From NCBI RefSeq assembly GCF_000241465.1, contig NZ_JH584235.1, positions 3,933,651 through 3,995,551 on the forward strand: 61,901 nt of DNA, read 5' to 3'. The notes under the pieces were generated by a model. The model made no database searches. It was not told where the DNA came from and saw only the letters and a program-made list of their open reading frames with translations. Origin of the DNA: Sphingomonas echinoides ATCC 14820 (GTDB taxonomy: Bacteria > Pseudomonadota > Alphaproteobacteria > Sphingomonadales > Sphingomonadaceae). The position numbers and the translations under genes are program-made. This document shows, piece after piece, positions 40,942-49,418 of this stretch (position 1 is its first letter; every line of letters starts with the position of its first letter).

Positions 40942-42338
40942 TGGCCGTAGAAATCAAGATGCCCGCGCTTTCCCCCACGATGGAGGAAGGCACCCTCGCC
41001 AAATGGCTGGTTAAGGAAGGCGATGTCGTCAAATCCGGCGACATCATGGCCGAGATCGAGACCGACAAGGCGACGATGGAGTTCGAAGCCGTCGACGAAG
41101 GCACGATCGGCAAGATCCTGGTCGCCGAAGGCACCGACAATGTGAAGGTCGGGACCGTTATCGCGACGCTGTTCGCCGAAGGCGAAGACGCTTCGACCCC
41201 GGTGGCTGCTTCGGCTCCTCGTGCCGTCGCGCCGACCGCTGCCGAAGTGACCAAGGCGGAGGAAACCGGCACCGGCGAAGGTGGGACCAAGGTTCCTGAG
41301 CCGCTGAAGACCAATGCCGACGCGCCCGTGTCCGCTGAGATCCCGGAAGGGACCGAACTGGTCAAGCTGACGCTGCGCGAGGCGCTGCGCGATGCGATGG
41401 CCGAGGAAATGCGCGCCGATCCGCGCGTGTTCGTGATGGGCGAGGAAGTCGCGCAATATCAGGGCGCGTATAAGGTTACGCAGGGCTTGCTCGACGAGTT
41501 TGGCGACAAGCGCGTGATCGACACGCCGATCACCGAATATGGCTTTGCCGGCATCGGCACGGGCGCGGCGATGGGCGGTCTGCGCCCGATCGTCGAGTTC
41601 ATGACGTTCAACTTCGCGATGCAGGCGATCGACCACATCATCAATTCCGCCGCCAAGACCAACTACATGTCGGGTGGCCAGATGCGCTGCCCGGTCGTGT
41701 TTCGCGGTCCCAACGGTGCGGCGAGCCGCGTCGGCGCGCAGCACAGCCAGAACTATGGGCCCTGGTATGCCAGCGTCCCCGGCCTGATCGTGATCGCGCC
41801 GTATGATGCGGCCGATGCCAAGGGCTTGCTGAAGGCGGCGATCCGCACCGAAGACCCGGTCGTGTTCCTCGAAAACGAGCTGCTCTACGGCCGCACCTTC
41901 GAAGTGCCCAAGCTCGACGATTACGTGCTGCCGATCGGCAAGGCGCGGATCATGCGCGAGGGCAAGGACGTGACGATCGTCAGCTATTCGATCGGCGTCG
42001 GCCTTGCGCTCGAAGCCGCCGAGACGCTGGCGGGCGAGGGGATCGACGCCGAGGTGGTTGACTTGCGCACGCTGCGCCCGCTCGACACCGCGACCGTGCT
42101 CAAGAGCCTGAAGAAGACCAACCGCGTTGTGGTGGTCGAAGAAGGTTGGCCGACCTGCTCGATTGCGTCGGAAATCTCGGCAGTGTGCATGGAACAGGGC
42201 TTTGACGACCTCGACGCGCCGGTGCTGCGCGTGACCAATGAGGACGTGCCGATGCCCTATGCGGCGAACCTTGAAAAGCTGATGCTGGTCAGCGCCGACA
42301 AGATCGTCGCGGCGGTGAAGTCAGTTCTGTACCGCTAA
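40941..42338 (+). CDS. pdhB: Pyruvate dehydrogenase E1 component, beta subunit, with N-terminal lipoyl domain
   Basis: 465 aa. The N-terminal lipoyl domain (about 1-80) has the lipoylation site EIETDKATMEF (Lys43). An Ala/Thr-rich linker leads to the E1 beta domain from about 135, with FVMGEEVAQYQGAYKVTQGL, ITEYGFAGIGTGAAMGGLRP, GGQMRCPVVFRGPNGAASRV. The lipoyl fusion on E1 beta is known from Rhizobium/Sphingomonas-type PDH. Operon with pdhA; a hairpin follows the stop. Confidence 0.97.
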   Translation: MAVEIKMPALSPTMEEGTLAKWLVKEGDVVKSGDIMAEIETDKATMEFEAVDEGTIGKILVAEGTDNVKVGTVIATLFAEGEDASTPVAASAPRAVAPTAAEVTKAEETGTGEGGTKVPEPLKTNADAPVSAEIPEGTELVKLTLREALRDAMAEEMRADPRVFVMGEEVAQYQGAYKVTQGLLDEFGDKRVIDTPITEYGFAGIGTGAAMGGLRPIVEFMTFNFAMQAIDHIINSAAKTNYMSGGQMRCPVVFRGPNGAASRVGAQHSQNYGPWYASVPGLIVIAPYDAADAKGLLKAAIRTEDPVVFLENELLYGRTFEVPKLDDYVLPIGKARIMREGKDVTIVSYSIGVGLALEAAETLAGEGIDAEVVDLRTLRPLDTATVLKSLKKTNRVVVVEEGWPTCSIASEISAVCMEQGFDDLDAPVLRVTNEDVPMPYAANLEKLMLVSADKIVAAVKSVLYR

Positions 42339-42349
42339 TCCATCAGGAC

Positions 42350-42386
42350 GGGGTCGCCTGCGTCGGTTATCGCCGCAGACGACCCC
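42350..42386. terminator. Hairpin between convergent pdhB and the tadG-like gene
   Basis: GGGGTCG-C-CTGCG (42350-42362) pairs with CGCAG-A-CGACCCC (42374-42386): 12 pairs with one mismatch, 11-base loop. No U-tract on either side. Located 12 bases after pdhB and 7 bases before the end of the opposite gene, so it may serve both. Confidence 0.5.
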
Positions 42387-42392
42387 AGTCGC

Positions 42393-43937
42393 TTATTGCG
42401 TGAGACGCGCGCTGGCGACGGCCTTGCGGAACAACGACTGAAGAGCGTCGGAGATGCTTTGGTCGGTCTTCACCGTATACATCAAATCGGGCGAGGCACA
42501 GGCCGTCAACGCGGTCGGGATGTTTGGGATCGCGGCATTGGCGATCGCGCGCTGGGTCGCTTCGTCGTCCTGGATCGATGCTGAGGTATATTCGGTATAG
42601 AGAATGGCGATCTTCACGCCGCGCTTCTTGATCGCGGTGCATTGATCAATTTGCGCTTGCTGCATCGGTGCGCGGGTGCGGCCTGACCCGATATTCTCGT
42701 CGCTCATCCCGTCGGTTACCAAGAACAAGAACGCTTGCGGCGTGTCGCCCGGGTCGTTGGACCCATTGCCTGATTTTGCGGGCAATTGGGTTCCCATATT
42801 GTTCATCAAGCTCTGGAAGCTCGTGAACAGATATTCCGTGCCCGACGAGCCGTTGGGCGGACGTCCGTTGCCGGCCTTGTCGTTGACCGTAACCAGACTG
42901 ACATTGCTGGCCGCGGTGCCGACCGATGCCAGGTCAGGCGTCAGCGTCGCGATCGTCTTGAAATTGGTGATGTGATCGAAGGTGTAAAGCGCGGCGCGAT
43001 AAGTGCGGCTGTTCTCCAGCGCGTAACTCTGGGCCAAAGTCATCAAATTGCTGGCAGCGGTCTGTTCGTCATTAACTCGCAAGTGTACGCCCTGATTGAG
43101 CGCATACCAATAGGAGTCTACGAAAGAACCATCGGCATTGTAGACGCAGATATCCTTCGCATTGCTTGCGCCGCAATAGCTGTTGGTCGATTTTTTGCTG
43201 ACGTAAACATAGGCACCATTGGCATCAATTTTCGTGATCTGGTTGCCACCAACCGTACCGGTTCCGTAAGAGCCTTTGACGATGGAAAACTTGGCATTGT
43301 CGAGGATCAGACTTGGGATGGACGAGCCAACATAGTTTTCGATCTTGTTGGAATGACAGGCGAACGCGCATTTCACGGCGTTGTCCATCGTCGTAAACCC
43401 GGCCGTCGTGGTCGGCAACGCCATCGAAGACGAGGTGTCGAGTGCCAGATAAAAGTCGATATTTGGTGCAGCCGTGGCGGTCGCCGTCGATGTTCCGCCG
43501 ATCGTAATCGTCGGCATTCCGATGACGTTCGCAAAGGCATTCACCGATGAAGCCGTATAGGTAACGGTCGCGGTGCGCGTTGATGCAGCGGCATTGTTGC
43601 CGACGATCGAAACGGTCAGGTTGCTGTCGTTCCAAATCAACCCCGGCTGACCCGCAATCTGTGATTTGAACATCGCGTTCGCCGCAGTTTGGGCTGCGGT
43701 GTTATCGAGCTTCATCATCGGCTGCGTAACCGCAGCCAAGGCCGCAGCGTCGGCCGCCGCGTTCAATTTGGTCTGCAACCGTCCGGCGCGCGCGTAATCG
43801 ATCGAGACGCCGGTCGCGAGTGTCAGCGGAATCGCCGCAAAGCCCATCAACAGCAGGACGTTGCCACGGCGATCGTGGCGCAGGCGCGTGGCCAACCGGC
43901 GGGTCGCGCGAAGGAAGATAAGAAACGGCTGGACCAT
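42393..43937 (-). CDS. TadG-like pilus-associated protein with vWA domain
   Basis: 514 aa from ATG 43937. N-terminal DRRGNVLLLMGFAAIPLTLA is the TadE/TadG-type single helix preceded by a short charged leader. Residues about 150-500 form a von Willebrand A domain: FYLALDTSSSMALP supplies the MIDAS DxSxS, further residues in FLFLVTDGMSDENIG and ILYTEYT follow. Probably secreted or inner-membrane anchored and part of a Flp/Tad-type pilus or adhesin assembly. Start overlaps the tadE-like stop by one base; last of three co-oriented genes. Confidence 0.88.
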   Translation of the reverse strand: MVQPFLIFLRATRRLATRLRHDRRGNVLLLMGFAAIPLTLATGVSIDYARAGRLQTKLNAAADAAALAAVTQPMMKLDNTAAQTAANAMFKSQIAGQPGLIWNDSNLTVSIVGNNAAASTRTATVTYTASSVNAFANVIGMPTITIGGTSTATATAAPNIDFYLALDTSSSMALPTTTAGFTTMDNAVKCAFACHSNKIENYVGSSIPSLILDNAKFSIVKGSYGTGTVGGNQITKIDANGAYVYVSKKSTNSYCGASNAKDICVYNADGSFVDSYWYALNQGVHLRVNDEQTAASNLMTLAQSYALENSRTYRAALYTFDHITNFKTIATLTPDLASVGTAASNVSLVTVNDKAGNGRPPNGSSGTEYLFTSFQSLMNNMGTQLPAKSGNGSNDPGDTPQAFLFLVTDGMSDENIGSGRTRAPMQQAQIDQCTAIKKRGVKIAILYTEYTSASIQDDEATQRAIANAAIPNIPTALTACASPDLMYTVKTDQSISDALQSLFRKAVASARLTQ

Positions 43938-44464
43938 TAGGACACATTGACCCCAGTTACCGAATTTGATGCGCGCGGACTCATGATGATCTGGTCGCGC
44001 ATGGGAATAGCACCGAGCAGCGCAAGTCCAGCCACCGGCGTATAGGTATAGTCGATCGATGCGACGATGACATACGTGCCATTTTGCTTGATCGTTCCGG
44101 GCAAGGTGAACGAAGTGCCTTTCGTCAACGCATTGATATTTAACCCACGGCTCCAATCCACCGTGGATACCCCGTTCGGGTCGGTATATATTTGCGATAC
44201 CGTCAATTTCGCGGCCGATATCTTGTACGGGCTCAAGATCTGCGTGCTGGCGTTAAGGATCGTATCCAAATCCGAGGCGGTAACGCTGGTCGATTGTGAC
44301 GTCAGATCGGCAACGGTCCGCGTGGCGGCGGTGACTTTGCGATAGGCCGAGATGCTGTCGCTCAATTGATATCCGCCAAGGTACAGCAGCACGATGAACG
44401 GCAGGCAGATCGCAAACTCCACCGCCGATACGCCGCGTTGGTCGGCCCAGAAGCGGCGGGTCAC
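43937..44464 (-). CDS. TadE-like pseudopilin
   Basis: 175 aa. WADQRGVSAVEFAICLPFIV then LLYLGGYQLSD is the TadE motif (charged leader, G-x-x-A-V-E-F-A, hydrophobic helix; about residues 7-40). Its C-terminal region is a periplasmic beta-rich tail. It overlaps the preceding TadE-like gene by 4 bp and the following TadG-like gene by 1 bp, so all three are translated together. No tadA, B, C or prepilin peptidase gene is in the window. Confidence 0.9.
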   Translation of the reverse strand: MTRRFWADQRGVSAVEFAICLPFIVLLYLGGYQLSDSISAYRKVTAATRTVADLTSQSTSVTASDLDTILNASTQILSPYKISAAKLTVSQIYTDPNGVSTVDWSRGLNINALTKGTSFTLPGTIKQNGTYVIVASIDYTYTPVAGLALLGAIPMRDQIIMSPRASNSVTGVNVS

Positions 44465-45018
44465 TTGTACGGCTCCGTCTTGAAGACCGATGTTGCGATG
44501 AGCAAACGCTTGCCGCCGGAAAGTGTCGACAGATCGAAGCCGAGCGGGCCCTTTTGGGTATCCCAGAGGTACATCATCTTGACGACGTTGATCGACCCGG
44601 TCCCTCCCGGCGCATATTGAAACGCGTTGTTGACGTTGCCGTTGCTGTCATAGGTGATCGTCGGCGGCGCGGTTGCTACCGCCGAGAACGCAGTGGCGGC
44701 TTGCACGTCGATCAGCAAGTTCGCGCACTTCATGAAGGCCGGCAGTTTCGAGCAGGCGAGCGTCTTGAATTGCGCCTGGGTCATTCCGCTTGTCTGGGCG
44801 GTGCCGGTCAACAAGGCGCGAACCGATTTTTCGGCGGTGGTTTCCAGATTCTGCTGGGCGAAAAAGGTAAGGCTGGTCTGCACGATCGCGATCATCAAAG
44901 CGATCAGCGGGGTTACGACGAGCGCGAATTCCACCGCTGCACTCCCGCGATCGTCCTTGGCAAGCGCGCGCGCTCGGTTCGGGCCCGCGACGAATCTGGG
45001 AGGAAGCGTGATCTTCAC
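44461..45018 (-). CDS. TadE/TadG-type pseudopilin
   Basis: 185 aa. DDRGSAAVEFALVVTPLIAL then MIAIVQTSL at about 22-50 is the prepilin-like helix with conserved Glu. The periplasmic part contains two Cys (LACSKLP, KCANLL) that may form a disulfide. First gene of the three-gene pseudopilin cluster. A divergent, unrelated gene starts 99 bp away. Confidence 0.88.
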   Translation of the reverse strand: MKITLPPRFVAGPNRARALAKDDRGSAAVEFALVVTPLIALMIAIVQTSLTFFAQQNLETTAEKSVRALLTGTAQTSGMTQAQFKTLACSKLPAFMKCANLLIDVQAATAFSAVATAPPTITYDSNGNVNNAFQYAPGGTGSINVVKMMYLWDTQKGPLGFDLSTLSGGKRLLIATSVFKTEPYK

Positions 45019-45117
45019 GATGAAATTGCCCCAAAGCTATGCCATTTCCTGCCACGCAACGGGTAAAGGAATAGTGAAATCAAGCGCGTTCAGCCCTCTT
45101 TCGGTGACCCTTTCCCG

Positions 45118-45786
45118 ATGATCGAGCCAGCCAACCCGGAGCGTATGCTCGCTTTGTCCTATGCGTCTGAGCAGGGCCGATCCGCGCTCGCTGCGGTGCT
45201 CGCGTTGGACGACACGCTGGGGCAGATCCTGCGCACGACGCGTGAGCCGCTGGTCGGGCAGATGCGGCTGACCTGGTGGCATGAGGCGCTGGTCGCGCTC
45301 GACATGGCCCCACCACCCGCGCAGCCGGTGTTGCAAGCGCTCGCGGCAGAGGTGCTGCCGCGCGGAATCTCGGGCGCTACGCTCGCCGGGATGATCGACG
45401 GCTGGGAGGTGCTGCTCGATCCCGACCCGCTGACCAGGCCGGGGCTGGAGGCTTATGCCGCCGCGCGGGGCGGTGGTTTGTTTGCCGTGGCGGGGCAGAT
45501 CCTTGGTGCGACCGCGCGCGATCCGCTGGCGGCGGCAGGCGCGGGATGGGCCCTTGCCGATCTGGCGCGCCACGCGCGCGATGCGGCGGCGCGGCTTCCT
45601 GCTGAGATGGCGGCGACGGCGCTGGCCGACGCCACCCGACAGCGCTGGAGCCCCGCCGCCCGCGCGCTCGGTGCGCTCGCGCACATTGCGCGGATGGACC
45701 TCTCGCTCCCGTCGGGCGTATCGCCTCCGGTCGGTGCCCCACGACGGGTTGGGCGGCTCGCCTGGCATCGTTTTACCGGGCGCTAG
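45118..45786 (+). CDS. Squalene/phytoene synthase family protein, NDUFAF6-like, catalytic motif absent
   Basis: 222 aa. LALDDTLGQILRTTREPLVG then QMRLTWWHEALVAL (about 28-62) is the family signature; a later segment GGGLFAVAGQILGA aligns with the second substrate region. The Asp-rich DxxxD motifs needed for prenyl condensation are not visible. Such short forms resemble the complex I assembly factor NDUFAF6 rather than an active synthase (inference). No carotenoid genes are near. Confidence 0.75.
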   Translation: MIEPANPERMLALSYASEQGRSALAAVLALDDTLGQILRTTREPLVGQMRLTWWHEALVALDMAPPPAQPVLQALAAEVLPRGISGATLAGMIDGWEVLLDPDPLTRPGLEAYAAARGGGLFAVAGQILGATARDPLAAAGAGWALADLARHARDAAARLPAEMAATALADATRQRWSPAARALGALAHIARMDLSLPSGVSPPVGAPRRVGRLAWHRFTGR

Positions 45787-45842
45787 GCTTCCGCCGCGCG
45801 CTTGGACGCGATACCCTCTCATGGGACTCGGGGGAGGGCGCT

Positions 45843-46316
45843 ATGTGGCGATATCTGGTGGGCGGGCTGGCGGCGCTGGCGCTGGTCGCGGCGGGAATGC
45901 TGCTGTTCAACCGGGGTGCGCGATCGGTGGCGGCCTTGCCGTCGGCCCCGTTAGCCTTGGCGCAGACGACTGAAGGCGGCGCGCTGCCCGCAACGGTGCC
46001 CGAGGCGAGCGAGAAGACCCGCGAGCAGAAGCGCTTCGACCGCTATGACAAGGATCGCGACGGCAAGGTGACGCGTGAGGAGTATCTCGCGCCACGCCGC
46101 AAGGCCTATGCCAAGCTCGATACCAACCATGACGGCGTGCTGTCGTTCGACGAATGGGCGGTGAAGACCGAAACCAAATTCGCCGAGGCCGACAAGGACA
46201 AATCGGGGGCGATGACGCCGGCCGAGTTCGTCAGCACCGCGCCCAAGCGCAAGGCCCCGCGCGTTCGGCGCGATTGCCCGCCCGCCCCGCCACCGGCGAA
46301 CGCCGAGGAGAGCTGA
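45843..46316 (+). CDS. EF-hand protein, signal-anchored
   Basis: 157 aa. TM/signal helix about 4-23 (VGGLAALALVAAGMLLF). Three calcium-loop sequences: DKDRDGKVTREE (69-80), DTNHDGVLSFDE (93-104) and DKDKSGAMTPAE (117-128), all with Asp/Glu at the expected positions. A Pro-rich tail with one Cys follows. Probably a periplasmic calcium-binding or buffering protein; function unknown. It is convergent with trmFO, 3 bp between stops. Confidence 0.88.
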   Translation: MWRYLVGGLAALALVAAGMLLFNRGARSVAALPSAPLALAQTTEGGALPATVPEASEKTREQKRFDRYDKDRDGKVTREEYLAPRRKAYAKLDTNHDGVLSFDEWAVKTETKFAEADKDKSGAMTPAEFVSTAPKRKAPRVRRDCPPAPPPANAEES

Positions 46317-46319
46317 GGC

Positions 46320-47636
46320 TCACCCCGTCGCCAACCATTCGCCCAGCGCCGAGCGCGCGCGATCAGTATACATCTTCTTGCGGTCGGCCTTTTTGGTGCG
46401 GCCTTCGATCGGCGGGAACAGCCCGAAATTGACGTTCATCGGCTGATAGGTCTCGGCCACCGCTGCGCCGGTAATATGGTGGAGCAGCGCGCCGAGCGCG
46501 GTCGTCACCGGCGGCGGGGTCATCGCTTTGCCGCCGAGTTCCGCCGCGGCGAAGCGCCCCGCCATCAGCCCGACCGCGGCGCTTTCGACATAGCCTTCGC
46601 ACCCCGTAATTTGTCCGGCGAAGCGGATGTTGGGCCGTGCCTTCAGCCGCAGCGTTTCATCGAGCAATTCGGGCGAACGGATGAAGGTATTGCGGTGCAA
46701 CCCGCCCAGGCGCGCGAACTCGGCATTCTGCAGGCCGGGAATGGTGCGGAACAAGCGGACCTGCTCGCTATGCTTCAGCTTAGTCTGGAAGCCGACGATG
46801 TTCCACAAAGTGCCGCTGGCATTGTCCTGCCGCAATTGCACCACCGCATAGGGCCAGCGCCCGGTGCGCGGATCATCGAGCCCGACCGGCTTCATCGGCC
46901 CATAACGCAGCGTATCGACCCCGCGCGCGGCGGCGACTTCGATCGGCATGCAGCCTTCGAAATAAGGGACGTTTTCCCACTCCTTGAACTCGGTCTTTTC
47001 GCCCTCGATCAAGCCGGTGTGGAAGGCGAGATACTCGTCCCGCGTCATCGGGCAGTTGATGTAGTCCTTGGAATCGCCCTTGTCCCAGCGCGACGCCATC
47101 CAGGCCACGTCCATGTCGATGCTGTCGAAATGGACGATCGGGGCGATCGCATCGAAGAAAGCGAGCGCATCCTTGCCCGTCGCTTCGCCGATCGTTTCGG
47201 CGAGTGCGGGCGCGGTGAGCGGGCCGGTGGCGACGATCGTCAGGCCGGTGTCGGAGAGGGTGTCGACGCGTTCGCGCACGATTTCGATATTGGGGTGCGC
47301 GGCGAGCGCGGCGGTGACGCCGTCCGAAAAACGATCGCGATCGACCGCGAGCGCCGAGCCCGCTGGCACCTTGTGAATGTCGGCCTCGCGCAGGATCAGC
47401 GAATTGAGCGTGCGCATTTCCTGGTGGATCAGCCCGACCGCGTTGCTGGTGGCATCGTCCGAGCGGAAGCTGTTGGAGCAGACCAGCTCGGCCAGCCCAT
47501 CGGTCTGGTGTGCGGGCGTCATTTCGCCCGACCCACGCATTTCGGAGAGCTTTACGCGGAACCCTGCCTCGGCGAGCTGCCAGGCGGCCTCGGACCCTGC
47601 GAGGCCGCCGCCGATAATGTGTACGTCGTGTGTCAT
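46320..47636 (-). CDS. trmFO: Methylenetetrahydrofolate-tRNA-(uracil-5-)-methyltransferase
   Basis: 438 aa from ATG 47636. FAD- and folate-dependent methylation of U54 in the tRNA T loop. N-terminal FAD motif VHIIGGGLAGSEAAWQ; ETPAHQTDGLAELVCSNSFR-like segment (here MTPAHQTDGLAELVCSNSFR), IAGQITGCEGYVESAA-like and TYQPMNVNFGLFPP near the end are diagnostic. An open frame extends upstream, but the conserved start is unambiguous. Confidence 0.96.
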   Translation of the reverse strand: MTHDVHIIGGGLAGSEAAWQLAEAGFRVKLSEMRGSGEMTPAHQTDGLAELVCSNSFRSDDATSNAVGLIHQEMRTLNSLILREADIHKVPAGSALAVDRDRFSDGVTAALAAHPNIEIVRERVDTLSDTGLTIVATGPLTAPALAETIGEATGKDALAFFDAIAPIVHFDSIDMDVAWMASRWDKGDSKDYINCPMTRDEYLAFHTGLIEGEKTEFKEWENVPYFEGCMPIEVAAARGVDTLRYGPMKPVGLDDPRTGRWPYAVVQLRQDNASGTLWNIVGFQTKLKHSEQVRLFRTIPGLQNAEFARLGGLHRNTFIRSPELLDETLRLKARPNIRFAGQITGCEGYVESAAVGLMAGRFAAAELGGKAMTPPPVTTALGALLHHITGAAVAETYQPMNVNFGLFPPIEGRTKKADRKKMYTDRARSALGEWLATG

Positions 47637-47689
47637 CCGGTGGCTGATAGCGGGCGGCGGCTGGCGTGGCAAAGGCGGAGCGTACCGGG

Positions 47690-48688
47690 CTAGCTGCGTG
47701 GCTGACGGGGTTGCTCTGCCCGCTGTTTCACCAGCGCGAGCAGGTTGTTTTCGAGATCGCCCAGGAAGACTTGGCCCCACAGCTTCGAATAGGCATTGAC
47801 CGGGGTCTTGATCCAATAGCGGGTATAAATGGTCACGCGGGTACGACCGTCGCCGAGTGGCTGCATGGTGTAGCCGCCGGTGGTGATGCGGAAATAGGGG
47901 CTGTCGGGCATCAGGTGCCGGTCGGTAAAGTCCCAGCCGGTTTTGTCGTCGAACAGGAAGCGCCAGCCGATCCGGCGTTCGGGTTGCCATTCGGTGACCC
48001 GCTCGCGGAAGCGCACCTGGTGCCCCCATCGGGCGAGCCGCTCCGCACCGATTCCGTCACCGACCAGATGCGCGCCGAGCGGGCGTGGGATGCCGATGAC
48101 ATCTTCGGATATGTTCCATTGCCCCTCGTCCGGCCGCACATCGGGAATGCCCTTTAATAGCGGCCAGATGGTTTGCGGGGTGGCGCGGACGATGATCGTG
48201 CGGGTGACGGTCGCATCGGCTGGCGGTAGCGCGATATAGGGCTCGACCTGCATCGCGAGCAGCGGCGCGAGCAGCAACGCGCTGCAATAGGTCTTGCCGT
48301 GCTGATCGACGCGACGGCGCAGGGTGTGGGTTAACCACGCCCCGGTCATGCCGCTGGCCATCCATAGAGGCGAAAGGATGATCACGCAGACTGTTCCTTC
48401 GCGCAGCAGTGCAAGGGACACGATGACCACCACGAGCAGCAGCCACGCCGGGACCTGCAAGTACGCGCCGAGGGATCGCTCCTTCCAAGGATCGGCGACA
48501 TAGCTGACGAAGGCGGAGATCGCAGCGGGCAGGATCAGCAGGAAGGAAAAGCTGATGAGGCCGCTATCGGGCCGCGCCGCCTCTAGCAACAGATAGGCAC
48601 CAAGCGCCATCGCGAAGGCAAGACCGACCGCTGCTGTGATACGGATCGCAGCTGAGCGTGTGTCTCGCAGAGGGGTGTTCTGCTCCAT
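47690..48688 (-). CDS. Membrane protein with SRPBCC (polyketide cyclase-like) domain
   Basis: 332 aa from ATG 48688 (AAGGA upstream; ATG 48706 also in frame). N-terminal half has four hydrophobic helices, followed by an SRPBCC domain from about 160: VRATPQTIWPLLKGIPDVRP, VTEWQPERRIGWRF, GRTRVTIYTRYWIKTPV. The palindrome at 48711-48730 lies directly upstream and matches that of the GbsR/MarR-type gene, so the regulator probably controls it. Possible lipid or small hydrophobic ligand; not known. Confidence 0.8.
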   Translation of the reverse strand: MEQNTPLRDTRSAAIRITAAVGLAFAMALGAYLLLEAARPDSGLISFSFLLILPAAISAFVSYVADPWKERSLGAYLQVPAWLLLVVVIVSLALLREGTVCVIILSPLWMASGMTGAWLTHTLRRRVDQHGKTYCSALLLAPLLAMQVEPYIALPPADATVTRTIIVRATPQTIWPLLKGIPDVRPDEGQWNISEDVIGIPRPLGAHLVGDGIGAERLARWGHQVRFRERVTEWQPERRIGWRFLFDDKTGWDFTDRHLMPDSPYFRITTGGYTMQPLGDGRTRVTIYTRYWIKTPVNAYSKLWGQVFLGDLENNLLALVKQRAEQPRQPRS

Positions 48689-48710
48689 ATGCCTGATCCT
48701 TTTCACAGAT

Positions 48711-48730
48711 AATTCTGTAAATTCAGAAAT
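48711..48730. promoter_or_regulatory. Operator-like palindrome upstream of the SRPBCC membrane protein gene
   Basis: On the minus strand it reads ATTTCTGAATTTACAGAATT, matching the palindrome at 49332-49351 at about 15 of 20 positions, with the arms CTG...CAG in register. It lies 22 bases before ATG 48688, where an operator would block transcription or translation initiation. Confidence 0.65.
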
Positions 48731-48774
48731 TGATAGGTATAAATCAGCGGGTTTTGGCTTGTTGACGGTGAGAA

Positions 48775-49320
48775 TTAGTCCTTGGCTTTGCTGCCGGGGA
48801 GGAAGCGCGCGACCTTGCTGCCGAGCTTCATCAGCGTGACAAGCGTGCTCTTGGGGAGCGTGCGGACCTGTTCGTACCAGCCGCCCAGCGTCGACAGAAA
48901 TTCGTGCATCCGCACCACCCGGTCGCGCAAATGGGCGGGGGCGGTGTCGTCGCTACGCAAGCGGTCGGCGAGTTCGGCGAGCAGCGCGATGGTCGGGTCG
49001 ATCTCGCGCCGTTTGCGCTCGGCCACGATGCGCATCAGCATTTCCCACAAATCGCCCTCGGCGACGAAATGGTCGCGCCGGTCGCCTTCCACATGGACGC
49101 GGCGGACGATGGCATAGGTCTGCAATTCCTTGAGTGCAGTCGAGACGTTGGAGCGGGCGAGCCCCAGCGCCTCGACGATCGCCTCGGCATCGACGGGTTT
49201 TTCGGAAAGGTAGAGCAGGGCATGGACTTGCGCGACTGAGCGATTGACCCCCCAATGCGTGCCCATCTCGCCCCAATGGAGAATGAAGGCCTTGGCATCA
49301 GGATGATCGAGCAGGGTCAC
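48775..49320 (-). CDS. GbsR/MarR family transcriptional regulator
   Basis: 181 aa from GTG 49320; GGAG lies 7 bases upstream. The winged helix-turn-helix (residues about 20-90) reads GTHWGVNRSVAQVHALLYLS then EKPVDAEAIVEALGLARSNV, typical of GbsR-like proteins. A C-terminal helical part about 100-180 probably dimerises and binds ligand. A perfect palindrome sits 11 bases upstream and a near copy is in front of the next gene, arguing for autoregulation and control of that gene. Confidence 0.85.
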   Translation of the reverse strand: MTLLDHPDAKAFILHWGEMGTHWGVNRSVAQVHALLYLSEKPVDAEAIVEALGLARSNVSTALKELQTYAIVRRVHVEGDRRDHFVAEGDLWEMLMRIVAERKRREIDPTIALLAELADRLRSDDTAPAHLRDRVVRMHEFLSTLGGWYEQVRTLPKSTLVTLMKLGSKVARFLPGSKAKD

Positions 49321-49331
49321 TGGTAACTCCA

Positions 49332-49351
49332 ATTTCTGTAAAAACAGAAAT
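49332..49351. promoter_or_regulatory. Perfect palindromic operator of the GbsR/MarR-type gene
   Basis: ATTTCTGT, four A bases, ACAGAAAT: perfect 8-bp arms around 4 bases. It lies 11 bases before the GTG of the regulator on the minus strand. AT-rich against a GC-rich background, as operators of winged-helix regulators often are. Confidence 0.75.
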
Positions 49352-49418
49352 AGACGAATTTTCGTTTTGGTCAAGGCGCGTTCTTGCCCCACCCCCGCCG
49401 GGGGCGCATTCTCGGGGA

